This document shows, piece after piece, positions 34,534 to 42,635 of a stretch of 64,000 nt of DNA (position 1 is its first letter; each line of letters begins with the position of its first letter). This DNA is from Pseudomonadota bacterium. Its GTDB lineage: Bacteria; Myxococcota_A; Polyangia; Haliangiales; Haliangiaceae. The stretch covers positions 39,280 through 103,279 of the forward strand of contig JAKSDA010000210.1 of NCBI GenBank assembly GCA_022360315.1. Reading direction: 5' to 3'. The notes beneath the pieces were generated by a model, which saw only the letters and a program-made list of their open reading frames with translations, was not told where the DNA came from and searched no databases. The position numbers and the translations under genes were made by a program.

Positions 34534-35175
34534 ATGACTATGTCCCTGGCTAACTATATAAGATACATGGATGAAACAGAAGACGTCCATCCGTACTATT
34601 TAAAAGATTGGATGTTTAGATATGACCTTCCGGAGATGAGAAACGACTACAAAATACTGCCGCACTTTGATAACTGGCTGGATGAGTTTCCCATGGAACC
34701 GCTGTCGAGACTCAGCTGGTTGTATCTTGGGCCCAGAAATTCTTATTCGAGACTTCATCTCAACGTATTCCGGACCAATGCCTGGAATTTGGTGGTAGAA
34801 GGACAGAAGTTATGGTTATTTTTTCCTCCAGACGAAGAGGTAGAACTGCTAGGCGAATGTCTCGAGTCGCGGTTTGCAAAGTATGGTTTTCCTGATTTTC
34901 CCGGCTTGACGGGTCTTTTTGCCGTCCAGGCTGCCGGTGAGATCGTTTTTACACCTGGTAATTGGCGACATCAGGTTTATAACCTGGAGAATACGGTTGC
35001 CCTTACAGAGAATTACCTCAATCATACCAATTACAATCTTGTGGAAGAGCATCTGGTGCAAAAACGAGAGGAAGCGACTCTAGAGCATTTGAATGCATTA
35101 AAATCGGTATTTTTGACTGAAGATCAAAGTTCGCGACAAAGCCAGACGCTCCCGGGGGCTTCACGAGTCTGCTAA
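34534..35175 (+). CDS. JmjC/cupin-like oxygenase domain protein, A+T-rich
   Basis: The 213-residue protein resembles JMJD6-like cupin oxygenases: YYLKDW, PHFDNWLDEF, LYLGPRNSYSRLHLNVF, AWNLVVEGQKLWLFFPP, and FTPGNWRHQVYNLENTVALTENY. In this family iron is held by HxD...H and 2-oxoglutarate by Lys/Thr. Here the first pair reads H75-L-N77, with Asn replacing the metal-binding Asp, and the distal H146 is kept, so activity may be lost. The first part of the domain seems to lie upstream in another frame. The coding sequence is clearly A+T-richer than all neighbours (many AAA, ATT, TTT codons), a sign of transfer. The last residues run into G+C-rich sequence. Confidence 0.65.
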   Translation: MTMSLANYIRYMDETEDVHPYYLKDWMFRYDLPEMRNDYKILPHFDNWLDEFPMEPLSRLSWLYLGPRNSYSRLHLNVFRTNAWNLVVEGQKLWLFFPPDEEVELLGECLESRFAKYGFPDFPGLTGLFAVQAAGEIVFTPGNWRHQVYNLENTVALTENYLNHTNYNLVEEHLVQKREEATLEHLNALKSVFLTEDQSSRQSQTLPGASRVC

Positions 35176-35488
35176 CGCCTGTGTCGACAACCACCAGCCA
35201 TCACCGGCAAACCAGCAGCTCGCCTCGTCGACGTCCGAGAGCCGGAGTTGCTTGACGAGGTCTGGCCCGGTTCGAAACGCCGCAGCGAGTCGGGAGTTGG
35301 CGGTCGGGTCCTGCGCACCGAGGCACGGGATGAATCGAGCGGCCACGATGAACCGGGCGGAGAAGACATCGCGATTCTCTGAACACATCGACGTGATGGT
35401 AGACCAGGCGATTTTCGGTCCGGCTTGACATGCTGTCACTCCACTGGGTCGGTCAGAGGTCGGAGCGTCTGCCGCCTGAATGATCGAC
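35176..35488. other. Intergenic region between convergent JmjC and FAD-oxidoreductase genes
   Basis: This 313-bp stretch has no supported gene. A minus-strand frame spans it, but it overlaps the ends of both neighbours and has no recognisable domain. No clear terminator was found. Confidence 0.6.
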
Positions 35489-36976
35489 TCATCCGCCCGA
35501 GATGACCTCGTCTTTGAGATAGTCGCGCTTGCGGCCCAGGTCATCACAGGCCAGTTTGGCGGCGCACCAGCCGGTGATGAAGTCTCCTTCGATACCGAGC
35601 CCGGGCAGGACCTGGTCAGAAGCGATGGTGAGGTGCTTGACGCCGATCGAATAGGGCGCGGCGCTCACGCCGAGGGCCGAGTCCAGAGTCGATTCCCAGA
35701 CCGGAGTGGGCGCGACCGGAAAGCCTTTGCCCAGTTCGCCTTTGAGGCCCTCGGGAGGCGCGGTCTCGTGGGGCGCGTGGGCGACCAGGATGTGTTCGGA
35801 CAGAAACGGCATGACCAGCTCGATTCGCTCGCGCAGGCGAACTCGAAAGTCGGCAAAGAGATCGTCGAGCTTCTCGCCGCCGCCGGGCGGTGGACATACC
35901 GCGGTGATGGTTACAGCGACGCGGGCTTCATCATCGGGGACATCAACCGCGATGGCGATGCCGTTTTCGGCCACGGGCGGCCGGTTGAGATCGCTGACCA
36001 GAAACACTTGTGAGTCCATTCCCTCGGGAATGCCCGCTTCGTCGACCACCAGGTTGAGCGTATAGCGATATCCGGCCACCCGAATGGCTTCGGCGCACTG
36101 GGTCAGGCGCTTGGGCACTTTTTGGCCCATGAGAGCGGCCAGGGAAGCGACCGGAAGCGCCGAGATGACGTGACCTGCGCCCAGTTCTTCGCCGTTTTCC
36201 AGGCGAATGCCATTGACTCTGCCCCAGCTGAACATGAGCTCGGCGACCCGCCCGGTGCGGGTCTCGCCGCTGCCCTGGTCGAGCTTGTCGGCGAATATTT
36301 CGCGCAGGGTATCCCAGTCGCCGCGGATGCGCGGGGCGCCGGTCTGCCACAGATGGAAATTGCGCGCGCATGCGCTGGGACTGATGGTATCGGGGCCGAC
36401 CCGGGCACCGAGCAGGGCGGGCAGTCCAACCAGGGCGGTGACGATATGATCGGAGGCAATGCCGTCAAACCACGTGTGGGCATCGTCGGCGATCTTGGCC
36501 GCGGTTTTGCCGACCTCGCGCTTCTTGAAGAATCCTGTGGGCGGAAATCCGACTTGATTGTTCAGGACTTCGTCAAACCGGCGCGAGATCTCGTCGACCC
36601 GCATCAACGCGGCAAGCCGGTTTTTGGCCTCGCCGATCTCGCGGGTCAGCTCACCGGCAAGCCGGTGCTCGTCGGCCGCGACGTCGAGGCGGAGATCCGG
36701 CGCCACGAATTGAAACCCAGGTCGGGCTTCGCGCAGTTTGCGCTTGAGAATATGGCTCAGGTTGAGCTCGTCGAAGACGCGTCGGATCGTCCAGTTGCCG
36801 GCACCACAGAGCGAGAGTGGCTCGACGGGCAGACGGTGGGGACCGAGCTGATACCCCATGGGCCGTCCCTGTGATAACGAGAGAACGCGCAGGCCCCGTC
36901 TGGCGCAGAGTGTGGCTGCGACCAGTCCGGCAAAGTCGTCGCCCAGGACGATCACGTCATACGAGTTGGTGGGCAT
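35489..36976 (-). CDS. FAD-dependent oxidoreductase (phytoene-desaturase-like)
   Basis: The 495-residue protein opens with a Rossmann FAD motif, YDVIVLGDDFAGLVAATLCARRG, slightly modified from GxGxxG. The C-terminus has the GLGIEGDFITGWCAAKLA segment that lines FAD in the NAD(P)-binding amine-oxidase/phytoene dehydrogenase superfamily. Length and arrangement fit phytoene desaturase or related NAD(P)/FAD enzymes; no carotenoid genes are near, so the substrate is unknown. It starts 4 bp after the purN stop and is probably in one operon with purN. Confidence 0.78.
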   Translation of the reverse strand: MPTNSYDVIVLGDDFAGLVAATLCARRGLRVLSLSQGRPMGYQLGPHRLPVEPLSLCGAGNWTIRRVFDELNLSHILKRKLREARPGFQFVAPDLRLDVAADEHRLAGELTREIGEAKNRLAALMRVDEISRRFDEVLNNQVGFPPTGFFKKREVGKTAAKIADDAHTWFDGIASDHIVTALVGLPALLGARVGPDTISPSACARNFHLWQTGAPRIRGDWDTLREIFADKLDQGSGETRTGRVAELMFSWGRVNGIRLENGEELGAGHVISALPVASLAALMGQKVPKRLTQCAEAIRVAGYRYTLNLVVDEAGIPEGMDSQVFLVSDLNRPPVAENGIAIAVDVPDDEARVAVTITAVCPPPGGGEKLDDLFADFRVRLRERIELVMPFLSEHILVAHAPHETAPPEGLKGELGKGFPVAPTPVWESTLDSALGVSAAPYSIGVKHLTIASDQVLPGLGIEGDFITGWCAAKLACDDLGRKRDYLKDEVISGG

Positions 36977-36979
36977 GCG

Positions 36980-37630
36980 TCACGGCTTGGCGTTCTCGTT
37001 GGCATTGTGTGCCGGGACGTGTGGAGCCGGCAGGTGACAAACCCGCCGGCCCACGCACTGGAGTCGGCCGGCGGCCAGGAGCTGTACGACCTCGGGCAAC
37101 AATTCGTGCTCCCTTGCCTTGATGCGTTCGTGTAGAGACCCGGCGTCGTCGTCGTCCAACACCGGCACGGCAACCTGGGCGATGATCGGGCCTGTATCGA
37201 CCCCCAGGTCGACAAAATGCACGGAACAGCCGGATTGCTTGACCCCGTACTCGATCGCCTGGGCCGGGGCGTCGAGCCCGGGAAATGACGGCAAGAGCGC
37301 CGGATGGGTGTTGATGATGCGGTTGGGAAAGGCCGAGACAAAGCGCGTTTCGAGGATGCGCATGAAACCGGCGAGCACGACCGCCTCGACCCGGTAGGGA
37401 TCGAGCGCGGCGAGCATGGCCGCCTCGAAGTCATCGCGGCCAGCGTAGTCGCGATGATCCACGATGACGGTCGGTTTGGCAAATTTCTGCGCTCGGTCGA
37501 GTGCTGGTGCATCGGGCCGATTGGACAGGACCACGGCGATCTCGGCCGGGGCCAGGGCACCGCGTGCCTCGGCTTCGAGCAGAGCGAAAAGATTGGAGCC
37601 ATGTCCCGATACGAGGACAGCAAAGCGCAT
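36980..37630 (-). CDS. purN: Phosphoribosylglycinamide formyltransferase (GAR transformylase)
   Basis: The 216-residue protein matches PurN: the GAR-binding SGHGSNL (about 8-14), catalytic Asn and His in NTHPALLPSFPG (about 104-115) and the Asp in HFVDLGVDTGPIIAQ. It transfers formyl from 10-formyltetrahydrofolate to GAR in purine synthesis. ATG 37630 is preferred because family members start with the first beta strand directly; upstream codons lie in a repeat-containing spacer. purM lies upstream on the same strand, separated by repeat copy C, which is unusual since the two genes are normally adjacent. Confidence 0.93.
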   Translation of the reverse strand: MRFAVLVSGHGSNLFALLEAEARGALAPAEIAVVLSNRPDAPALDRAQKFAKPTVIVDHRDYAGRDDFEAAMLAALDPYRVEAVVLAGFMRILETRFVSAFPNRIINTHPALLPSFPGLDAPAQAIEYGVKQSGCSVHFVDLGVDTGPIIAQVAVPVLDDDDAGSLHERIKAREHELLPEVVQLLAAGRLQCVGRRVCHLPAPHVPAHNANENAKP

Positions 37631-37686
37631 ACGTCGGGCGCTACTTGACCATACCCGGGACCGGGGCTGCAACCTCTCGCGCCGAC

Positions 37687-37858
37687 CTACACACGATCAC
37701 GCTGGAAAAGATGCAACGCGATCGCGCGCGGCCCGAGAGCGTCGCGCTCGGGCTGCCATTTTTGGGCAAATCCCCCGGCTGGCCGGACTACCGGCCGGCT
37801 CGCTGTTGGCCTCGCATCGGAAACGCCTCGTTTGATCCACAGCCAACGCGTTTCTGGT
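37687..37858 (-). repeat. Dispersed repeat family, copy C (about 172 bp), inserted between purM and purN
   Basis: Shows the ordered blocks GAAAAGATGCAACGCGATCG, GCGCGGCCCG, GGGCAAATCCCCCGG, TTGGCCTCGC, GAAACGCCTCGTTTGATCC and ACAGCCAACGCGTTTCTGG. It fills most of the 240-bp purM-purN spacer. Confidence 0.85.
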
Positions 37859-37870
37859 AAGACGAACACA

Positions 37871-38941
37871 TCACCCCAGTCCGATACGGACCTGTGGGCT
37901 TGCCGGCCACACCCCGGGTTGCATGCCAACCTGATCCAGCGCGGCAACGGGCTCGATGCGGCCGATGATGCGGGCCTGAAAGCCAGTCAGTGCAGCCACT
38001 GCGCGGTCGGCATCAGCCGGGCTCACCACTGCGATCATGCCGATCCCCATATTGAACGTACGGTACATCTCGGTCTGTTCTACACCGGAATCAGCAATGA
38101 GCGAAAAGATGGCCGGTACGGTCCAGGTGCTCGGGTCGAGAGCGAAGGCCAGGTCTTCGCGTGGCAGCATGCGCGGTGCATTGTCGATCAGGCCTCCGCC
38201 GGTGATATGAGCGGCTCCCTTGAACCGAACCGATGCCCGGGCGAGCGCGGCAAATGCCGGCACGTAGATGATCGTCGGGCGGAGCAACTCGTCGGCCACA
38301 CTGGCACCGGCCAGGGCAGCGGGCTGGTCGTCGAGTTCGAATCGGTCGAGAAGAACCTTGCGGGCCAGCGAATGACCGTTGGAGTGCAGGCCCGACGACG
38401 GCAGGCCGATCACCATATCGCCGACGTCGATATCCCGGCCGTGGCGAATATCGTCGCGTTCGACTACGCCGACGCAAAACCCGGCCAGGTCGTAATCAGC
38501 CGCGCGGTACAGGCCGGGCAATTCGGCGGTCTCGCCGCCCACAAGCGCACAGCCAGCTTGCTGGCAGCCCTCGACAATGCCCCCGACGACCTGCCGGCCA
38601 ACCTCGGGGTCGAGCCGACCCACGGCCAGGTAATCGAGAAAAAACAGCGCTTCAGCACCACATACCACGACGTCGTTGACTGCCATGGCGACCAGGTCGA
38701 TACCCACTGTGTCATGCCTGCCGGTCGCGATAGCGGTTTTCAGCTTGGTTCCCACTCCATCGGTGCCGCTGACCAGCACTGGATCGCGGTACCCGGCAGG
38801 TAGCCGAAACAGCCCGGCAAAGCCGCCCACCTCGCCGAGTACTTCGGGACGGCTTGCACGGGCTGCAAGCGGCCGGATCGCCTCGACAAAACGAGCCCCC
38901 GCCGCAATGTCTACCCCGGCGTCTTTGTAGCTCACTGCCAT
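37871..38941 (-). CDS. purM: Phosphoribosylformylglycinamidine cyclo-ligase (AIR synthetase)
   Basis: The 356-residue protein matches PurM: N-terminal SYKDAGVDI, GTDGVGTKLK (about 65), LVGGETAELPG, PSSGLHSNGHSLARK, AAHITGGGL and TFNMGIGM. It closes the imidazole ring of AIR using ATP in purine synthesis. ATG 38941 fits the conserved N-terminus; a much longer open frame extends to 40213 but is the antisense of the PEGA gene. A 135-bp gap separates it from that divergent gene. Confidence 0.95.
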   Translation of the reverse strand: MAVSYKDAGVDIAAGARFVEAIRPLAARASRPEVLGEVGGFAGLFRLPAGYRDPVLVSGTDGVGTKLKTAIATGRHDTVGIDLVAMAVNDVVVCGAEALFFLDYLAVGRLDPEVGRQVVGGIVEGCQQAGCALVGGETAELPGLYRAADYDLAGFCVGVVERDDIRHGRDIDVGDMVIGLPSSGLHSNGHSLARKVLLDRFELDDQPAALAGASVADELLRPTIIYVPAFAALARASVRFKGAAHITGGGLIDNAPRMLPREDLAFALDPSTWTVPAIFSLIADSGVEQTEMYRTFNMGIGMIAVVSPADADRAVAALTGFQARIIGRIEPVAALDQVGMQPGVWPASPQVRIGLG

Positions 38942-39076
38942 GGGCGCAGGTTGCCCGCGCGACCATAACCGGGTCAAGCGCAAGGGCAGGACAAACGACG
39001 GACTATCCACGGCATCTGTCGGGCCAATCCCTGGTAGGGTTCGCCCATCGGCACGGCTTTTCGCATAGCGCTCCAC

Positions 39077-40369
39077 GTGCATGTCGCGGCGATGTGGCCG
39101 GGTCTGTTCGCGCCTGTGCTCCCGCTCCACGCCGAGCCCGTGGGGGTGGTGGCACGCAGCGCGGCAGCTGCGCCAGTATCGGCGGGCAAACTCGCCGAGT
39201 CCGTGGCCGCGGCAGTCCGCGGTGCGGGCGCCGCGGCCGAGACCGATCCGTTCGCCCGGGCGCGCAGCCATCTCGACCGCGGTGCGGTTCCGGCCGAGCG
39301 GCTGACCGCGTTTACCCGGGCGCGCAACCTGGTTCGCGACGGCTGGCGGGCCTATGCGGCGGTCGATACGGGCCTTGCCATGGAGCGACTGACGCGGGCT
39401 CGAGACGTCGCACGCGAGGTGCTCGACCTCGACGGCGGGCTGGTTCTGTACGCCGATATCGCGCTCAGGATCGGCGCGGTCGAGCTGGCTATGGGCCGCG
39501 CCAGCGAGGCGGCGCAAAGCTTTCGCACCGCGCGTGCGCTCGATTCCGAGCGCCGGATATCGATCGCTTCGTTCGCGCCCGACGTGGTCGCAGCCTTTCG
39601 AGCCGCGACCACCGGAGAGGCCGAATTGATCTCGGTGCGGCTGAACAGCGATCCGGCCGGAGCACAGGTCGAAGTCGACGGCCGCTACGTCGGCCAGGCC
39701 CCGGTCGCGATCCGGGCCGGTCCGGGCAACCACGTGATCGTTGCCCGCGCTCCTGGCCACCGCGCCGCAGCCCACATCCTCGCGCTCGGCCAGGGCCTCG
39801 CCACTCCAGCCGATGGGCTGACCGTATCCCTCGAGCCCGATGCCGAACTGGCCGCGCTCGCACAAGGAGCGGCCGGGCTGGCCATTGCCGGGCCGAGCCA
39901 GCGTATCCGCGCGGCACTGGCCGCGCTCATTCGCTACGGCGAACTCGCCGGGGTGGTCGTGGTGGCCAGCCTGTGGCAGGGCGGCCAGCCCGCGCTCTTC
40001 GGTCAATACTGCGCTGGCCTGCCCGCAACCTGCACGCGCATCGTCGAGATCCGCTATCCATCGGCCGATCTGACCCGATCGGCCTGCGCCGAGTTGTGGG
40101 CGACATTGCGCTCGGCACCGCTGCAAACCCCGCCCGGATTGCTGCGAGAATCGAGGCTGGTCGCGGCCGAGGGACGGCCTGTCGCGCCGGTGAGCGCACC
40201 GGGCATCGGGCACCGGGGCTGCCGTCTTTGCCGCAAGCCGTGGCTGTGGATCGGTGTGGGGGCCGCGATTGCCGCCGCGGGCGCGACCTGGCTTGCCCTC
40301 TCGCCGGGCCAGGGCCGGCCGGTGGTGAGAGTCGACCCGTGCGACTTTGGCCGCTGCCCGGACCGGTGA
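39077..40369 (+). CDS. PEGA-domain protein with C-terminal membrane anchor
   Basis: The 430-residue protein has a helical, repeat-like region (about 40-180, TPR-like LDRGAVPAERL, AFTRARNLVRDG), a PEGA domain near 190-260 (SDPAGAQVEVDGRYVGQAPV), a Rossmann-like stretch to about 360 and a C-terminal hydrophobic segment (about 390-415) followed by a short Cys-containing tail. PEGA domains bind periplasmic or outer-envelope partners in myxobacteria and often accompany Ser/Thr kinases, as here: the kinase gene converges with a 9-bp gap. Start is unclear (GTG 39077 or ATG 39092); a weak signal-like N-terminus is present. Confidence 0.65.
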   Translation: MHVAAMWPGLFAPVLPLHAEPVGVVARSAAAAPVSAGKLAESVAAAVRGAGAAAETDPFARARSHLDRGAVPAERLTAFTRARNLVRDGWRAYAAVDTGLAMERLTRARDVAREVLDLDGGLVLYADIALRIGAVELAMGRASEAAQSFRTARALDSERRISIASFAPDVVAAFRAATTGEAELISVRLNSDPAGAQVEVDGRYVGQAPVAIRAGPGNHVIVARAPGHRAAAHILALGQGLATPADGLTVSLEPDAELAALAQGAAGLAIAGPSQRIRAALAALIRYGELAGVVVVASLWQGGQPALFGQYCAGLPATCTRIVEIRYPSADLTRSACAELWATLRSAPLQTPPGLLRESRLVAAEGRPVAPVSAPGIGHRGCRLCRKPWLWIGVGAAIAAAGATWLALSPGQGRPVVRVDPCDFGRCPDR

Positions 40370-40378
40370 GCGTCTCTA

Positions 40379-42610
40379 TCACTCGTCGCTGAAGTCGATG
40401 ACGCCGAGCGATGTGGTCTTACCCGCTTTGATATCGACCTCGAACGACCTGGTCTGTTGACGCCCGGTGACCGGAAACACTACGTCGACCTGGTGCGATC
40501 CGGCTGGCACCGACCAGATCTGGGGTGCTCGGCCGAGTTTCTGGCCGTCGACATAGACCTCTGCCCAGGGATTGGCGCCTACTTTGAGGCGTCCATTGCG
40601 TTTTGCATTGCGCCGAGCACCGCGGCGAGACGCAGCTCGCACCGAGCGAGCCTTTTTTTGGCTGCGCCCGGCTCTGCGGTCCGGCCGCCCAGACAGCGCG
40701 TCGCTTGTGTCCGCACCATGCGGGCGCTCCCCGGCCCGGGTTGTTCGATCGCCGTCAGCTGGAGCCGCGTCGATCACTCTCCCATCCCGGCTCGACGGTG
40801 TGGCCCGGTGCCCGGGGACCTGACCGCGCTCGGGGTCCGGCACCGCCACAGGGTCATTGCGGCCAGCATTGGGGGCAGTGACAGACGCCGGGTCGGATCC
40901 GGCACCCGATCCTGCTCGCTGCGCGATCACCGCGCCCACGCCGACCCCGATGAGCAACACGGCGACCAACAGAGCAACAGTGCGCCACCGGGTCGAGAGC
41001 CCGGACTCGGACAAAGCCGCTGCTGAGGCCGATATTTCGGCCTCAGCGATCGCTGATACATCGCGCGATGTGCTCGCCCGGCGGGGATGTGAACGCATGG
41101 GGCCACCTCGACTGCCGGGATCGTCGCCGGGGTCGCCGTGGTTTGCCGGCCGGTCCGATGCCGGCGTCTCGACCGGGTCGTCGACCTTGGCGGCCGGTTG
41201 TGCGACCGGCTCTGCCGCGATCGGATCGTCGACAATTGCGTCCACAGGATCGAGCGGATTGGCCCTGGCCAGGACGCGCTCGAATTCGGCGTGCGTGGCA
41301 AATGTACGCACGGTCGAGGCGCGCCGCGGGTGACGCCGGTTGGATCGGGTCGACGTGCGGGGTTTGTCGGTCGCCCGGGCATGCTGGTCGGGAAGTTCGG
41401 GGGGAGCGACTGTGAGTGCCATTTCGACCGTGCCGGATCGCTCCGATGGAACCGTATCGGACCGTTCGAGTTTGACCGTACTGTGTCGCTCGGATGGCGC
41501 TGTGCCGGACCGTTCGAGTTTGACCGTGCCGTGGCGTCCGGATGGGACGGTATCGTGCCGTCCGAGTTTGGCCGTTCCCGGGCGGCTTTGATCGCGGCCG
41601 GCCATGGGCTTTGTGTGCTCGGTCGAGACCGATTCGGGCGCGCTGTGGGAGCGCCTTTGCCGACCCTGGGGAAGCGCTGCCGTGGACGTTTCGGGCAGTT
41701 CTGGTCGCCGGACCACCGGTGGACACGAGCGGGCCACGGTCCGGGCCAGAGCCGCCGGGGTGACCAGATCGTCGAGCGAGTACAGATAGCGATTCAGCCC
41801 GGCCAGAAACTGAGCTGCACTGGCGTAGCGCTGGCCGGGATCGCGGGCCAGGGCGCGCAGACAGATCTCGTCGAGGGCAGGGGGAGAGTCGGAGCCACAG
41901 GTCGAGGGCGGCTCGATCGCTGCTTCGGTTACTGCACGGAGCGTTTCTTCGGCGCTGGGCCGGGCGAAGAGCTCACTGCCGGTCAACATTTCCCACAACA
42001 GCACACCGGTGGAGAAGAGATCGCTCTGCGCGGTGAGAGATTGGCCGCTGACCTGCTCGGGTGACATATAGGGGTAGGAGCCGATCGGGATCTGCGAGCG
42101 CTGGGTATAGCCGTCGTGTACTGCGATGCCAAAATCGAGCAGTTTGACCTCTCCGTCTCGGGACAGCATCACATTGCGCGGCGACACGTCGCGATGCACC
42201 ACGCCCTTGCGGTGAGCGTAGTCCAGGCCTTTGAGGGTCTCGGCGCAGATAAAGGCAGCGATTGCCGGCGACAGGGCGGACTCGGTGCGGGCCAGTGCCT
42301 TGCACAACTCGCGCAGCGTGGGCCCGTCGATGTATTCCATGGCAATGAAGTACACATCGTCGACCATGCCCAGTTCGTAGACCGGCACGATATTGCCGTG
42401 ACCGAGCGAGACCAGGGTCTTGGCCTCGGCCACAAAGAGGTCGACAAATGCGCGCTGGCCCGACAGCTCGGGATGGATCTGCTTGATGATGAGCTGCTTT
42501 TCAAATCCGCCCGGGCCGATCAGCTTGGCCAGATAGATCTCGGCCATGCCGCCGGTCGCGACCTTCTCGATCAAGTAATACTTGCCGAAGGACGTCGGCA
42601 GCTCGGTCAT
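40379..42610 (-). CDS. Membrane Ser/Thr protein kinase with PEGA-like extracytoplasmic domain
   Basis: The 743-residue protein has an N-terminal kinase domain (1-275): ATP loop VATGGMAE (G-loop reduced), Lys 43 in IIKQIHP, catalytic HRDVSPRNVML (139-149), DFGIA (159). A disordered region (280-540) follows with repeated Thr/Arg/Ser-rich units such as GRHGTVKLERSGTAPSERHS, several of which could be autophosphorylation targets. A TM segment (about 545-570) and a basic linker lead to a C-terminal PEGA-like domain (about 680-743, ANPWAEVYVDGQKLGRAP). Typical of myxobacterial eukaryotic-like kinases that read cell-envelope state. Start is ATG 42610; 25 bp from the start of the divergent Kelch lipoprotein gene. 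Confidence 0.9.
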   Translation of the reverse strand: MTELPTSFGKYYLIEKVATGGMAEIYLAKLIGPGGFEKQLIIKQIHPELSGQRAFVDLFVAEAKTLVSLGHGNIVPVYELGMVDDVYFIAMEYIDGPTLRELCKALARTESALSPAIAAFICAETLKGLDYAHRKGVVHRDVSPRNVMLSRDGEVKLLDFGIAVHDGYTQRSQIPIGSYPYMSPEQVSGQSLTAQSDLFSTGVLLWEMLTGSELFARPSAEETLRAVTEAAIEPPSTCGSDSPPALDEICLRALARDPGQRYASAAQFLAGLNRYLYSLDDLVTPAALARTVARSCPPVVRRPELPETSTAALPQGRQRRSHSAPESVSTEHTKPMAGRDQSRPGTAKLGRHDTVPSGRHGTVKLERSGTAPSERHSTVKLERSDTVPSERSGTVEMALTVAPPELPDQHARATDKPRTSTRSNRRHPRRASTVRTFATHAEFERVLARANPLDPVDAIVDDPIAAEPVAQPAAKVDDPVETPASDRPANHGDPGDDPGSRGGPMRSHPRRASTSRDVSAIAEAEISASAAALSESGLSTRWRTVALLVAVLLIGVGVGAVIAQRAGSGAGSDPASVTAPNAGRNDPVAVPDPERGQVPGHRATPSSRDGRVIDAAPADGDRTTRAGERPHGADTSDALSGRPDRRAGRSQKKARSVRAASRRGARRNAKRNGRLKVGANPWAEVYVDGQKLGRAPQIWSVPAGSHQVDVVFPVTGRQQTRSFEVDIKAGKTTSLGVIDFSDE

Positions 42611-42635
42611 GCGCCCGGCAGTGTACCATGTAGGC

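Noticed and set aside
35161..35547. Minus-strand 128-codon frame between JmjC and FAD genes
   Set aside because: Overlaps both neighbours and shows no domain or conserved-looking composition.
38942..40213. Long minus-strand extension of purM
   Set aside because: It is antisense to the PEGA-domain gene, which has coherent domains; PurM homology starts at 38941.
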